DNA from: Kitasatospora cinereorecta | Lineage (GTDB): Bacteria > Actinomycetota > Actinomycetes > Streptomycetales > Streptomycetaceae | Length of the DNA: 64,000 nt | Assembly (NCBI RefSeq): GCF_024172095.1 | Contig: NZ_JAMZDX010000002.1 | Span: 1,452,702 to 1,516,701, forward strand | Reading direction: 5' to 3' | Shown: in pieces, positions 21,859 to 31,196 of the stretch | How the letters are laid out: each line of letters opens with the position of its first letter | Numbering within the stretch: position 1 is the stretch's first letter | Translations under genes and position numbers: made by a program | The notes under the pieces: model-generated | What the model was told of the DNA's origin: nothing | The model's input: the letters and a program-made list of their open reading frames with translations, nothing else | The model's database searches: none

Positions 21859-21888
21859 GGGGCCGCAGGCCGGTGGGCCTGCGGCCCC
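21859..21888. terminator. Terminator hairpin after GH74
   Basis: A perfect 13-bp stem (GGGGCCGCAGGCC at 21859-21871, complement 21876-21888) with a GGTG loop lies 17 nt beyond the minus-strand GH74 stop. Confidence 0.85.
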
Positions 21889-21904
21889 GCTCAGGGTGTC
21901 GGCG

Positions 21905-24529
21905 TCAGGAGGGGTCGCCGTACTGGAGACCGCGTCCGTTGGTGCCGATGTAGACGCGACCGTAGGTGTCGGGGTCGCCGGTGACGATGCGCTGGCCGGC
22001 GAAGTTGCCCCACTGGTGCGCGTCGTCGTTGATGCGGACCCAGCTCGCGCCCTGGTCGGTGGAGCGGAAGACGCCGGCGACGCCCTTGACGGTGCCGATC
22101 AGGTACAGCGCCTGGTACGAGGTGCCCGGTGCGGCCTTGCCGAAGCCGACGGCCGAGGCGGACTCCACCGAGGACACCTTGGTGAAGCTGCGGCCGCCGT
22201 CGGTGGAGTGCAGCAGACCTGTGCCGTCGCCGGCGAGCCACAGGTCGCCCGCGACGCCGGGGACGGCGCTGAGCTTGCCGCCCGGCAGGTTGCCGGAGCG
22301 GGCGGTGAAGTTCGCGCCGCCGTCGGTGCTGGCGTAGAGCGTGCCGTTGTTCAGCGAGTAGAAGGTGTTGGCCGAGGACCGGTCGGCGACGACCACGGCA
22401 TCGTTGCCGAGGCCGTTGACCCTCGACCAGCTCGCGCCCCGGTCGGTGGAGCGGTACGGGGCCTGGCCGGCCTCGGCCCAGACGAAGCTGGAGCCGTCCG
22501 CCGCGATCGCGATGTGGCCGCTGTCCGCGCCGGGCACCGGCTCGCCCTTGAAGCCGTTCCAGGTGTGGCCGCCGTCGGTGGAGAGGGCGCCGTCCTGCGC
22601 ACCGCCCCGGCCGACCCGGACCACCAGCGAGGGGTTGGACTGGGCGTAGTCGACGGAGGTGCTGTTGTAGATCGTCGGGTTGGTCAGCCGCCCGGTGGGC
22701 TCCTTCGTCAGGTCGTCGTACACGAAGCCGCCCTGGTCGCCCAGCGAGGTGATGAGGGCGGCGGCGCCGGGCGGGGAGACCGCGTCGTAATACGCCGTCT
22801 CCTCCAGCCCGCGGGCTCCGATGAACCAGTGGCTGGTGCCGCCGTTGTCGGTCGCGTTGGCGTCCTTGCTGGCCCAGATGCCGTTGCCGGTGCCGTACAT
22901 CACGTGTCCGGAGTCGAACGGGTCGATGCTCAGGGCGGTCATCCAGTGCCCGATGCCGGTACCGAGGTACGGGGCGATGGAGGCGTCCCGCACAGACCTG
23001 TCGGACTGGGTCTTCCAGGTCGCACCGCCGTCGGTGCTGCGGTAGACCTCGTCCTGCGGCCACCAGCGGTCCAGCGTGGTGACCATCACCGTGGACGGCT
23101 TCTGCGGGTCGACGGCCAGACCGGCGAACCCGTAGTTGCCCTGCGACGGCGAGATGTTCTTCCACGCCCCGCCGGTGTACTTCCACACCGAACCGCCCGA
23201 CACGTTGTTCGGGCCGGTGTTGTTGGAGTACGACACGTACAGCGAGCCGTCACCGGAGAGCACACCGTGCTGCGGCACCTGGCCGGTGGGCTGCCCGGAG
23301 ACCGCATGCCAGGAGTTGCCACCGTCGGTGGACCGGTACAGGTTGGTGGACCTGTCGGCGACGCCGACGTAGATCGTGTTGCTGCCGGCCGGGCCGTAGG
23401 TCACGAAGGAGATGCCGGTGCCGAAGCTCGCGCCGTCCTTGACCGGGAACGAGGAGATCTGGTTCCAGGTCTGGCCGTGGTCGGTGCTGCGCCACAGGCC
23501 GTTCTTACGGGTGCCCAGCAGCAGGGTGTCGTGGTTCGCGGGGTCGATCACCAGACGCTCGCCCGCCCCGCGGGCGTCCTCGTTGCCGCCCAGCTTGAAC
23601 GGCAGGTCGGTGCGCTGGAAGGTGCGGCCGCGGTCGGTGGAGCGCAGGATCGAACCGTTACCGGCCCAGTCGTTGGTGTAGGTGCCGGCCGCGAGGTAGA
23701 GCCGGTCCGGGTCGACCGGGTCGGTGGCCAGCGACTCGATGCCCAGCAGGTTCCAGTCCTTCTGGCCGACCCAGTCGGTGAGCGGTGTCCACTGCTCGGC
23801 CCCGGTGTCCCAGCGGTACGCGCCACCCATGTCGGTGCGCGCGTACAGCAGGCCCTTCTCCTTCTGGTTGAAGACCAGGCCGGTGACGTAACCGCCGCCC
23901 GCCACCGGGGCGTTCCGCCACACGTACGATCCGGACCCGGTCTGCGCGCCGCCGCTCTCAGCCACCTTCACCAGCTTCCACTGCTGGTTGGCACCACCCC
24001 ACCCGGGCCACTGGATGATCTGTGTACCCCGGTCCGTGGAGTTGCCCGTGACGTCCAGGACCTGACCGCTCTTGCGGGAGGTGAAGGTGACGGCGTCGGA
24101 ACCGCTCACATCGTCGATTCGCCACTGCTGGGACGCCGAGGACCTGTCCGTCTGCTGCTCGGCGGCAGCCGCCTGGCTGGTCGAGTCGCCCGCTATGCCC
24201 AGCACCTTGCCACTGTTGCGGTTCACCAGCTCGTAGTAGCCGTCCCCGGTGGACTTCAGCTTCCACTGCTGGTTGGCGGTGTTCTGGTCGGTCCACTGCT
24301 GGATCCGGGTGCCGTCGGCGGTGGAGAAGGCGTTGACGTCCACCACCTGCCCGCTGCGTACCGAAACCAGCCTGTAGTAGGCACCGCCGTCGACCGTCGC
24401 GGCCTGGGAGTCCTCGTGTACGAACACGAAGTACGACCCGACGGTGAGGGACACACCGAGCGCCAGAGCGGTGGCGCTCAAACGACGGCGGTGACGCCCG
24501 CGGCGCCCGCCGTTCGGGAGGTTGCTCAT
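21905..24529 (-). CDS. Secreted ricin-domain GH74 xyloglucanase
   Basis: 874 aa. A signal/anchor sequence (RLSATALALGVSLTVGSYFVF) is followed by an N-terminal ricin B-type lectin region (about 40-190, QQW repeats such as ANQQWKL and SQQWRID) and a GH74 double seven-bladed propeller (about 205-874). GH74 hallmarks are many YRSTDGG, LRSTDRG and FRSTDQG blade repeats and the probable catalytic aspartates in RTDMGGAYRWD and DPFDSGHVMYGTGNGIW. It should hydrolyse xyloglucan outside the cell. ATG 24529 is preferred (AGGAG upstream) over a 24-residue longer frame. A lectin domain before rather than after GH74 is less usual. Confidence 0.94.
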   Translation of the reverse strand: MSNLPNGGRRGRHRRRLSATALALGVSLTVGSYFVFVHEDSQAATVDGGAYYRLVSVRSGQVVDVNAFSTADGTRIQQWTDQNTANQQWKLKSTGDGYYELVNRNSGKVLGIAGDSTSQAAAAEQQTDRSSASQQWRIDDVSGSDAVTFTSRKSGQVLDVTGNSTDRGTQIIQWPGWGGANQQWKLVKVAESGGAQTGSGSYVWRNAPVAGGGYVTGLVFNQKEKGLLYARTDMGGAYRWDTGAEQWTPLTDWVGQKDWNLLGIESLATDPVDPDRLYLAAGTYTNDWAGNGSILRSTDRGRTFQRTDLPFKLGGNEDARGAGERLVIDPANHDTLLLGTRKNGLWRSTDHGQTWNQISSFPVKDGASFGTGISFVTYGPAGSNTIYVGVADRSTNLYRSTDGGNSWHAVSGQPTGQVPQHGVLSGDGSLYVSYSNNTGPNNVSGGSVWKYTGGAWKNISPSQGNYGFAGLAVDPQKPSTVMVTTLDRWWPQDEVYRSTDGGATWKTQSDRSVRDASIAPYLGTGIGHWMTALSIDPFDSGHVMYGTGNGIWASKDANATDNGGTSHWFIGARGLEETAYYDAVSPPGAAALITSLGDQGGFVYDDLTKEPTGRLTNPTIYNSTSVDYAQSNPSLVVRVGRGGAQDGALSTDGGHTWNGFKGEPVPGADSGHIAIAADGSSFVWAEAGQAPYRSTDRGASWSRVNGLGNDAVVVADRSSANTFYSLNNGTLYASTDGGANFTARSGNLPGGKLSAVPGVAGDLWLAGDGTGLLHSTDGGRSFTKVSSVESASAVGFGKAAPGTSYQALYLIGTVKGVAGVFRSTDQGASWVRINDDAHQWGNFAGQRIVTGDPDTYGRVYIGTNGRGLQYGDPS

Positions 24530-24688
24530 GGGTAGACGTTCTCCTTGCGAACTTTGCACGACAGAGAGGCGGATCCGGACACCGGCACCGGCCGGATCCA
24601 CCTCCTTGTGGTCACCGGCTCGGCAAAGGGTTGCCGCGAACCGGGACCTTTCTTCAGGTCACCTCGTGGTGAGGTGACGGCTCGCAGG

Positions 24689-25450
24689 TCAATGCGCCGC
24701 GGTGAATCCTCCCCAGACCGAGGCGGACCCACCGGCGCTCTGAGCGTCGACGCGGTAGCCGTCTCCCGTCGCGCTGCGCACGCCGGTGGCATGGTTGAAC
24801 TGCCCGGCGAACCGGTGCTGTCCGACGGGCACGGTGCGGCCCGGCTTGAGGACCCACCGGTACACCAGCGCGCCCCCGGTCTCCTGGACGGTGACGGTGA
24901 AGTCGTCGCTGGGCAGGGTGCGCCAGTTGCCGGTGTTCTGCAGGCCACCGGTCTGCGCGATGCGCAGTTCCACCGTGAGCGCGCTGAGCGGCTGGGTGGT
25001 CCTGAGAGTGAGGTTGCTCTGGGCCCAGTAGACGGTGCTGTGCGGGTCCACCGAGGCGTCCGACCACAGCGGCCCGTTCTGGATCCGGCTGCCGGGCGAT
25101 GCGGTCGGGCGTGAGCTGCCCGGCGTGGCGCTCGGTGCCGGCTCGGTCGGGCGGGCCGACGGTGCGGGAACGGACGTGACTGTCGCGGACGGAACGGCGG
25201 GAGCGGTGGCGGTCGCCGACGGCGACGGGGTTCCGACCATGCCGGCGACGGCGAGCCCGCCGGTCGCCAGGATGCCGGTGGTGGCGAGGGCGGCGAGCGC
25301 CGCCTTCGGCCACGACCGCCTGATCGACGGTGTGCGGTGCCGGACACCGGAGCCGGTCGCGCCTCGCTGCACGCGGGCCAGCATCCTCGCGCGGTCGGGC
25401 TGGTAGGTGTCGGCGGCCTCGCGCAGCCGCCGGCTGATCTCGTCGTTCAC
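24689..25450 (-). CDS. Membrane protein coupled to the ECF sigma factor, probable anti-sigma sensor
   Basis: 253 aa from GTG 25450, which overlaps the sigma factor stop (GTGA) with GGAGGG upstream. Residues 1-45 are cytoplasmic and charged (ISRRLREAADTYQPDRARML), then one membrane helix (AALAALATTGILATGGLAVAG), a Ser/Pro/Thr-rich linker (about 70-115), and an extracellular beta-rich domain (about 120-253). No zinc HxxxCxxC motif is seen. Placement suggests an anti-sigma factor whose outer domain senses a wall polymer, but the domain family is not recognised with certainty. Confidence 0.72.
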   Translation of the reverse strand: MNDEISRRLREAADTYQPDRARMLARVQRGATGSGVRHRTPSIRRSWPKAALAALATTGILATGGLAVAGMVGTPSPSATATAPAVPSATVTSVPAPSARPTEPAPSATPGSSRPTASPGSRIQNGPLWSDASVDPHSTVYWAQSNLTLRTTQPLSALTVELRIAQTGGLQNTGNWRTLPSDDFTVTVQETGGALVYRWVLKPGRTVPVGQHRFAGQFNHATGVRSATGDGYRVDAQSAGGSASVWGGFTAAH

Positions 25451-25977
25451 CGAGCCCTCCTTCCCGTCGCCAGTGCCCCGGCCGCTCGTGCGCCGAGTAT
25501 GCGTTCCAGTTCGGCCATCCCCTTCGAGGTCTGGCTCTTCACCGTGCCGACCGATACGCCCAGGGCCACCGCGGTGTCCTTCTCGGACAGGTCGAAGGCG
25601 TGGCGCAGCACCACGCACGCCCGCTTGCGGAACGGAAGTCGGACGAGTGCCGCTCGGACGTCCAGTACCCCCGCCACGTCCGGCCCCACCGTCTCCTCAG
25701 GGCCGCGCGACCAGAACAGCGTGATCCTGCGCCGCTCGCGGACGGCGCTGCGGATCCGTTCCCGCGCCAGGTTCGCCACCACGCCGCGCGCGTAGGCGAG
25801 CGGGTGGCGGGCTTCCCGGAACCGGTCCCAGCGTTGCCACAGTGCGAGCAGGGCGTCCGCGGCGAGGTCGTCGGCGGCGTCCGTTTCGCCGGTCAGGAGG
25901 TGGGCGAGCCGGGCCAGTTCGGCGTAGTGGCGTTCGAAGAAGTGGTGGAACTCCGCGGACGCGTCATCGAGGAGCAT
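25447..25977 (-). CDS. SigE-family ECF sigma factor
   Basis: 176 aa. Region 2 is FHHFFERHYAELARLAHLL through LLALWQRWDRF, and region 4 is LPFRKRACVVLRHAFDLSE with the HTH DTAVALGVSVGTVKSQTSKG. This is the short ECF subfamily common in Streptomyces. ATG 25977 is the only good start. The stop overlaps the next gene start. A LacI-type operator (26001-26018) lies 24 nt upstream. It probably directs transcription of itself and of nearby wall-degradation genes (inference). Confidence 0.9.
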   Translation of the reverse strand: MLLDDASAEFHHFFERHYAELARLAHLLTGETDAADDLAADALLALWQRWDRFREARHPLAYARGVVANLARERIRSAVRERRRITLFWSRGPEETVGPDVAGVLDVRAALVRLPFRKRACVVLRHAFDLSEKDTAVALGVSVGTVKSQTSKGMAELERILGARAAGALATGRRAR

Positions 25978-26000
25978 CTCCCTCGGTCGCCCTCTCCTTG

Positions 26001-26018
26001 CAATGTGCGCGCTAACAA
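26001..26018. promoter_or_regulatory. LacI-type operator before the sigma factor
   Basis: On the minus strand the site reads TTGTTAGCGCGCACATTG, close to the araB operator (reverse complement ATTGTTAGCGCTCACAAT) and lying just upstream of the sigma gene. Confidence 0.6.
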
Positions 26019-26108
26019 CAGGAGGCTGGAGCGTAGCAGCGCCCGTCACCGCGACCAGCTCGCGGTCCCTCCCGGAAAGGCCGCCGTGGCCGCCGCCGGA
26101 AGGCGCGG

Positions 26109-27068
26109 TCAATGCCGGGCGAACTGGACGCGGGTCGCTTGCGCGACGTCCGGTTGGATCGCGATCCCGTCGACCGTCAGCTGTTCCCCGTAGATGTCGG
26201 TGACCCTGATCGACCCGCCGCACCCGTTGCCGTCGGCGGCCAGGAAGTAGTTGTAGTCGGTGCGCGGCAGCTGCCGCCAGCCGCTCGCGGTCCGGACCTC
26301 CAGGGACGCCACCGGGTTGCGGTGGCCGATCACCTGGACGCCGCACCAGTAGCGGCTGGACCCGGCCTTGTACCGGATGGAGACCGTGTCCACCGCGGTG
26401 GGGCTCAGCAGCGTCCAGGTGATCGGGAGCCGACCGACCTTCGGATCGGCGAGTTCGGCGAAGGCCTGTCGGCTGAGGTCGAGCTGCCCCGGCGCGCACG
26501 GCAGGGGACACTCGTTGACGATCCGCACCGTGACGGAGGACCCGTTGGCGGCGCGGACCAGCACGTACGCCCCGCACGCCCTGGCCGACTCGTAGTCGGT
26601 GTGGTTCATCGCCGCGATCATGAGGTCGGCGGACGGTCCGAACAGGCAGGCGCCGTTGCCGTCACCCGCCTCGTAGGCGGTCGCGACGCCCTGGTACCCG
26701 ACCGCGGGCCTGATCCGCCCGGCCATGGACGCCGCGGCCACCGGGCGCGGGCTGCCGGAGGCGGAGGTCGCCGGGGCGGCGCCGGACGATGCCGAAGACG
26801 GGGTCGAGGCGGGCGGCTGGGCCGACGCCGCCGCGGCGGTCGTGGCAGCGGCCGCCGCCACAGGGGACTCGGGCCCGGCGGGGGAGATCGACGTGACGCC
26901 CGCGACGGGTGCTGCCGCACTCCTCGCGGCACCGGCCCCGCCCGTGGGGAGCAGCGCGGCGGCGGCCAGGCAGGCCAGAAGTCCGACCACCGCCGGCACC
27001 AGGGGAATGCCGGCGGTACGTCCATGCCTGCGCCACGACCGCGGACCGCCGTGCTTCGTTGTCCTCAT
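26109..27068 (-). CDS. Secreted expansin-like protein
   Basis: 319 aa. A signal peptide (LVPAVVGLLACLAAAALLP) is followed by a long Ala/Ser/Pro linker (about 50-105), a double-psi beta-barrel domain (about 115-215; GVATAYEAGDGNGACLFGP, VRIVNECPLPCAPGQLDLS with the expansin NECP segment) and a C-terminal expansin-type beta-sandwich (about 220-319; YNYFLAADGNGCGGSIRVTD). Bacterial expansins loosen cellulose-hemicellulose contacts without hydrolysis. It lies directly upstream of the sigma/anti-sigma pair on the same strand. ATG 27068 is chosen to include the signal peptide; the longer frame adds non-coding-like sequence. Confidence 0.88.
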   Translation of the reverse strand: MRTTKHGGPRSWRRHGRTAGIPLVPAVVGLLACLAAAALLPTGGAGAARSAAAPVAGVTSISPAGPESPVAAAAATTAAAASAQPPASTPSSASSGAAPATSASGSPRPVAAASMAGRIRPAVGYQGVATAYEAGDGNGACLFGPSADLMIAAMNHTDYESARACGAYVLVRAANGSSVTVRIVNECPLPCAPGQLDLSRQAFAELADPKVGRLPITWTLLSPTAVDTVSIRYKAGSSRYWCGVQVIGHRNPVASLEVRTASGWRQLPRTDYNYFLAADGNGCGGSIRVTDIYGEQLTVDGIAIQPDVAQATRVQFARH

Positions 27069-27252
27069 ATCCGTCCGTTCAGGAGACCGAGTCGACCTTG
27101 CACATCCCAGTGGCCGCCGGTGGCGAAAAGGTTGCCGACCGGTGCCGCCGTCCGCCGAGACGGTCGTGGTTCCGCCCCCGGGCCGCCGAGCCCGACCCCG
27201 CACCACGACGGCGGGCTTCGCCCCGGCGGGAACCTTGCTGATCAGCCTTGTC

Positions 27253-27270
27253 ATGTGATCGCGAACAAAT
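27253..27270. promoter_or_regulatory. Candidate LacI-type operator in expansin-lacI gap
   Basis: ATGTGATCGCGAACAAAT (minus strand ATTTGTTCGCGATCACAT) fits TTGTTxGCGxTCACA with two central changes. It lies in the 308-nt divergent gap between the expansin and LacI genes; the rest of that gap shows nothing recognisable. Confidence 0.5.
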
Positions 27271-27376
27271 ACACTCTCGGGAGCACACGTGAGACAGTCG
27301 TAGTGCCTGTCCAGCTCTGCGTCACCGGCCGGGACGCAGAGCCAGTGGCACCGATGAGACCGATGAAGGGGCCCGA

Positions 27377-28408
27377 GTGGGAACTGCAAGCACCGAGCCG
27401 GAACCGCGTCAGCCGGTCATGGCGGACGTGGCGCGGGTCGCAGGCGTGTCCCACCAGACCGTGTCGCGCGTGCTGAACGGTGCGCCGCACGTCCGGCCCG
27501 ACACCCGTGAACGGGTGCTCGCAGCCATCCGCGAGCTGGACTATCGTCCCAACTCGGCGGCCCGGGCGCTGGTCACCCGGCGCTCGCAGACCCTCGGGGT
27601 GGTCAGCTTCGGCAGTGCGCTCTACGGTCCGGCATCGATGTTGGACGGCATCGAGCAGGCGGCCCGCAGCGCGGGGTACTTCGTCAGCGTGGCGAGCCTG
27701 CGCTCGCTGGACAGCCGGTCCGTCCAGGAGGCGGTGGACCGGCTGCGCGACCAGGGCGTGGAGGGCATCGTCGTCATCGCGCCGCAGATCTCGGCGGTGA
27801 GCGCGGTGGCGAAGGTCTCCAGCGCGGTGCCGCTGGTGGCGGTCGGGTCGGGCAGCCGCTCCCCGGTGCCGATGGTCGCGGTGGACAACGAGGCGGGCGC
27901 CCTCGCCGCCACCCGTCACCTGCTCGACCTCGACCACGAGACGGTGCACCACGTGGCCGGACCGTCGGGCTGGCTGGAGACCAAGACCCGCGAGGAAGGC
28001 TGGCGAAAGGCGCTGGAGGCGGCCGGCGCCCGGGTGCCCCAGGTCCAGAGCGGCGACTGGAGCGCCCGCTCGGGGTACGAGGCGGGGCTGCGGATCGCCG
28101 AGGACCGCGAGGTCACCGCCGTGTTCTGCGCCAATGACCACATGGCGCTGGGGCTGCTGCGCGCCTTCCACGAGGCGGGCCGGTCGATCCCGGGCGACAT
28201 CAGCGTGGTCGGCTTCGACGACATCCCCGAGGCCGCATACTTCGCCCCGCCGCTGACCACCGTCCGGCAGCCCTTCGGTGAGCTGGGCCGCCGAGCCCTG
28301 GAGCTGCTGGTGGAGGAGCTGGCCGGGGTCGGCCACGCCCGCAGCCACATGCTGGTCTCGCCGGAGATGGTGCTGCGCCGCAGCACCGGTCCGGCCGTCC
28401 GCCGGTAG
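27377..28408 (+). CDS. araR: LacI family repressor, probable arabinose regulator
   Basis: 343 aa from GTG 27377 (AAGGGG upstream). The N-terminal LacI HTH is VMADVARVAGVSHQTVSRVLN (about 14-34) with hinge helix RPNSAARALVTRRSQT; a periplasmic-binding-protein-like ligand domain fills the rest (VFCANDHMALGLLRAFHE, VVGFDDIPEAAYFAPPLTTV). It precedes araBDA in the same direction, and LacI-type palindromes precede araB and the chvE-like transporter. The arabinose role is inferred from this context. Confidence 0.85.
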   Translation: MGTASTEPEPRQPVMADVARVAGVSHQTVSRVLNGAPHVRPDTRERVLAAIRELDYRPNSAARALVTRRSQTLGVVSFGSALYGPASMLDGIEQAARSAGYFVSVASLRSLDSRSVQEAVDRLRDQGVEGIVVIAPQISAVSAVAKVSSAVPLVAVGSGSRSPVPMVAVDNEAGALAATRHLLDLDHETVHHVAGPSGWLETKTREEGWRKALEAAGARVPQVQSGDWSARSGYEAGLRIAEDREVTAVFCANDHMALGLLRAFHEAGRSIPGDISVVGFDDIPEAAYFAPPLTTVRQPFGELGRRALELLVEELAGVGHARSHMLVSPEMVLRRSTGPAVRR

Positions 28409-28818
28409 TCAACTCGGCTCTCCAGTAACCGATTCACTCGGTCCGGGCCCGGTGGATCAAGATCGGGTAACGCGAGTCCGACCTCTTGTCCCGCCTGATC
28501 GTGATCGCTCACAAGCCTCGTTGCCGACCCGGCGTGCGGCCCTCGGGCTGCTGCCGGAGTCGGTCGGCGGGAAGCCGCATGCCTTGACAGGCGAATTGTG
28601 AGCGCTAACAATCACTGTGCGCGCATGCCCGTGCCGCTCCCAACGGCCACCCGCTCCGCCAGCCGCGCCGATTCCCCGCTTCCGCCCGGCCGGCGGCACC
28701 CGTTCCGCTCCTCAGGAGGGAGAGGCGGCGGGACGAGGGCCGGCCGCCGGACCTCCGCAGTGCCGCGGTGGTCCGGCGGCCGGCACCAGCGCACCAGCTC
28801 CGTACGAAGGATGTGAAC
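28409..28818. other. 410-nt leader region between lacI and araB
   Basis: Apart from the promoter/operator at 28584-28612 nothing else is recognisable. Transcription from it would give a 5' leader of about 200 nt before araB; no riboswitch consensus was seen. Confidence 0.5.
28584..28612 (+). promoter_or_regulatory. araB promoter with overlapping LacI-type operator
   Basis: A consensus -35 TTGACA (28584-28589) is followed after 16-17 nt by a -10-like TAACAAT (28606-28612). The operator ATTGTGAGCGCTAACAAT (28595-28612) is a near-perfect 18-bp palindrome that covers the spacer and the -10, a classical repression layout. Confidence 0.8.
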
Positions 28819-30510
28819 GTGACCGTGACTCCTCCCACCCAGGGCGCGGAGAGCTACGTCGTCGGTGTCGACTTCGGCACGCTCTCCGGCCGGGCCGTGG
28901 TGGTCCGCGTACGCGACGGCGAGGAGGTCGGCTCCGCCGTCCACGCGTACCCGCACGGCGTCATCGACCGTGAACTCCCCGGCACCGGCCGGATCCTGCC
29001 GCCCGACTGGGCCCTGCAGCACCCGGAGGACTGGCGCGAGGTCCTGCGCACCGCCGTCCCCGCCGCGGTCGCCGTCGGCGGCGTCGACCCGGCCGCCGTG
29101 ATCGGCATCGCCACCGACTTCACCGCCTGCACCGTCCTCCCGGTACGCGCCGACGGCACCCCGCTCGCCGAAACCGCGCTCGGAGACCGCCCGCACGCCT
29201 GGCCCAAGCTCTGGAAGCACCACGCCGCCCAGGACCAGGCCGACCGCATCAACCACCTCGCCCACCAGCGCGCCGAGAAGTGGATCTCGCGCTACGGCGG
29301 CCGGATCTCCGCCGAGTGGCAGTACGCCAAGGCACTCCAGGTCCTGGAGGAGGACCCCGGCGTCTACGCCGCCACCGAACGCTGGATCGAGGCCGCCGAC
29401 TGGATCGTCTGGCAGCTCGCGGGCGTCGAGACCCGCAACACCTGCACCGCCGGCTACAAGGGCATCCACCAGGACGGCCACTACCCGAGCGAGGACTACC
29501 TCGCCGCCCTGCACCCCGACTTCGCCGACTTCGCCCGCACCCGGCTCGAGCACCCGCTCTCGCCCCTCGGCGCCCGGGCCGGCTCGCTCACCCCGCAGGC
29601 CGCCGCCTGGACCGGCCTGCCCGAGGGAATCGCCGTCGCCACCGGCAACGTCGACGCCCACGTCGCCGCCCCCGCCGCCCGGGCCGTCGAGAACGGCCGA
29701 CTGCTCGCCATCATGGGCACCTCCACCTGCCACGTGGTCAACGGCGCCACCCTCGCCGACGTCCCCGGTATCTGCGGAGTCGTCGACGGCGGCATCGTCG
29801 AGGGCGCGTACGGCTACGAGGCCGGCCAGAGCGCCGTCGGCGACATCTTCGCCTGGTGGCTGAGCCAAGGAGTCCCCGCCGACTACCTCGCCGAGGCCGA
29901 GGCCACCGGCGAGGACCTGCACCGGCTGCTCACCCGGAAGATCGCCGACCAGCCGGTCGGCGGCCACGGCCTGATCGCCCTCGACTGGATGAACGGCAAC
30001 CGCTCCACCCTGGTCGACCACCACCTCTCCGGTGTCATCGTCGGCCTCACCCTCGCCACCCGCCCCGAGGAGATCTACCGCGCCCTGCTGGAGGCCACCG
30101 CCTACGGCACCCGCACCATCGTCGACGCCCTGGAGCAGGGCGGTGTCCCGGTCACCGAATTCATCGTCACCGGCGGGCTCAAGAAGAACGCCCTGCTGAT
30201 GCAGATCTACGCCGACGTGCTGCGCCGGCCCGTCTCGCTCGCCGAATCGGCCCAGGGCCCGGCGCTCGGCTCCGCCATCCACGCCGCCGTCGCCGCCGGC
30301 GCCCACCCGGACGTCCGGACGGCCGCCGCAGCCATGGGGCGGGTGCAGCGCGGCGCCTACCGGCCGGACACCGCCCGCGCCGACGCCTACGACGAGCTCT
30401 ACGCCGAGTACCGCCTCCTGCACGAGCACTTCGGCACGGGCCCCGACAAGCAGTTGCACCGCCTGCGCCGTCTGCGCAACGCCGCCCTCTCCCGGAACAG
30501 CGAGGTCTGA
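28819..30510 (+). CDS. araB: Ribulokinase
   Basis: 563 aa FGGY kinase, the AraB length. It phosphorylates L-ribulose. Motifs: [16 protein letters not shown] at the start, [14 protein letters not shown], and [16 protein letters not shown] with [21 protein letters not shown] near the end. Three GTG codons in frame (28813, 28819, 28825) compete; 28819 is best spaced from GAAGGA at 28806-28811. First gene of araB-araD-araA with a 3-nt gap to araD. Confidence 0.95.
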   Translation: MTVTPPTQGAESYVVGVDFGTLSGRAVVVRVRDGEEVGSAVHAYPHGVIDRELPGTGRILPPDWALQHPEDWREVLRTAVPAAVAVGGVDPAAVIGIATDFTACTVLPVRADGTPLAETALGDRPHAWPKLWKHHAAQDQADRINHLAHQRAEKWISRYGGRISAEWQYAKALQVLEEDPGVYAATERWIEAADWIVWQLAGVETRNTCTAGYKGIHQDGHYPSEDYLAALHPDFADFARTRLEHPLSPLGARAGSLTPQAAAWTGLPEGIAVATGNVDAHVAAPAARAVENGRLLAIMGTSTCHVVNGATLADVPGICGVVDGGIVEGAYGYEAGQSAVGDIFAWWLSQGVPADYLAEAEATGEDLHRLLTRKIADQPVGGHGLIALDWMNGNRSTLVDHHLSGVIVGLTLATRPEEIYRALLEATAYGTRTIVDALEQGGVPVTEFIVTGGLKKNALLMQIYADVLRRPVSLAESAQGPALGSAIHAAVAAGAHPDVRTAAAAMGRVQRGAYRPDTARADAYDELYAEYRLLHEHFGTGPDKQLHRLRRLRNAALSRNSEV

Positions 30511-30513
30511 CCC

Positions 30514-31185
30514 ATGACGTCCCCGATCGATCTGCTGCGCCGCCAGGTCAGCGACCTGCACCAGGAACTGGTCCGGTACGACCTGGTGGTGTGGACCGCG
30601 GGCAACGTCTCCGGCCGCGTCCCCGGCGAGGACCTGTTCGTCATCAAGCCGAGCGGCGTCCCCTACGACGAACTGACGCCGGACACCATGATCCTGTGCG
30701 ACCTGGACGGCAACGTCGTCGAGGGCGACCACGCGCCCTCCTCCGACACCGCCGCGCACGCCTACGTCTACCGCCACTTGCCCGAGGTCGGGGGAGTGGT
30801 GCACACCCACTCCACGTACGCCTGCGCCTGGGCCGCGCGCGGCGAGGCCGTCCCCTGCGTACTCACCGCCATGGCCGACGAGTTCGGCGCCGAGATCCCG
30901 ATCGGCCCGTTCGCCCTGATCGGGGACGACTCCATCGGCCGGGGCATCGTGGACACCCTCCGGGGTCACCGCTCGCCGGCCGTCCTGATGAAGAGCCACG
31001 GTGTCTTCACCATCGGCAGGGACGCCAAGGCCGCCGTCAAGGCCGCCGTGATGTGCGAGGACGTCGCCCGCACCGTCCACATCTCCCGCCAGCTCGGCCA
31101 ACCCCTGCCGATCGCGCAGGACGACATCGACTCGCTCAACCACCGCTACCGGAACGTGTACGGCCAGCAGCGCGCTGCCCGCTAA
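30514..31185 (+). CDS. araD: L-ribulose-5-phosphate 4-epimerase
   Basis: 223 aa class II aldolase fold. It converts L-ribulose 5-phosphate to D-xylulose 5-phosphate, feeding the pentose phosphate pathway as xylB does. The substrate loop [19 protein letters not shown], the zinc-binding [13 protein letters not shown] (two His) and the later His in [11 protein letters not shown] are present. The gene lies between araB and araA. Confidence 0.93.
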   Translation: MTSPIDLLRRQVSDLHQELVRYDLVVWTAGNVSGRVPGEDLFVIKPSGVPYDELTPDTMILCDLDGNVVEGDHAPSSDTAAHAYVYRHLPEVGGVVHTHSTYACAWAARGEAVPCVLTAMADEFGAEIPIGPFALIGDDSIGRGIVDTLRGHRSPAVLMKSHGVFTIGRDAKAAVKAAVMCEDVARTVHISRQLGQPLPIAQDDIDSLNHRYRNVYGQQRAAR

Positions 31186-31196
31186 GGAGATCACCC

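Noticed and set aside
21854..24535. Plus-strand open frame of about 890 codons opposite GH74
   Set aside because: Antisense of a propeller repeat gene; composition is Val/Gly/Asp-rich and repetitive, with no motif.
29280..31196. Extension of araA into an 1140-codon frame
   Set aside because: The upstream portion is an Arg/Pro-rich shadow of araB and araD; araA starts at 31197 after AAGGAG.
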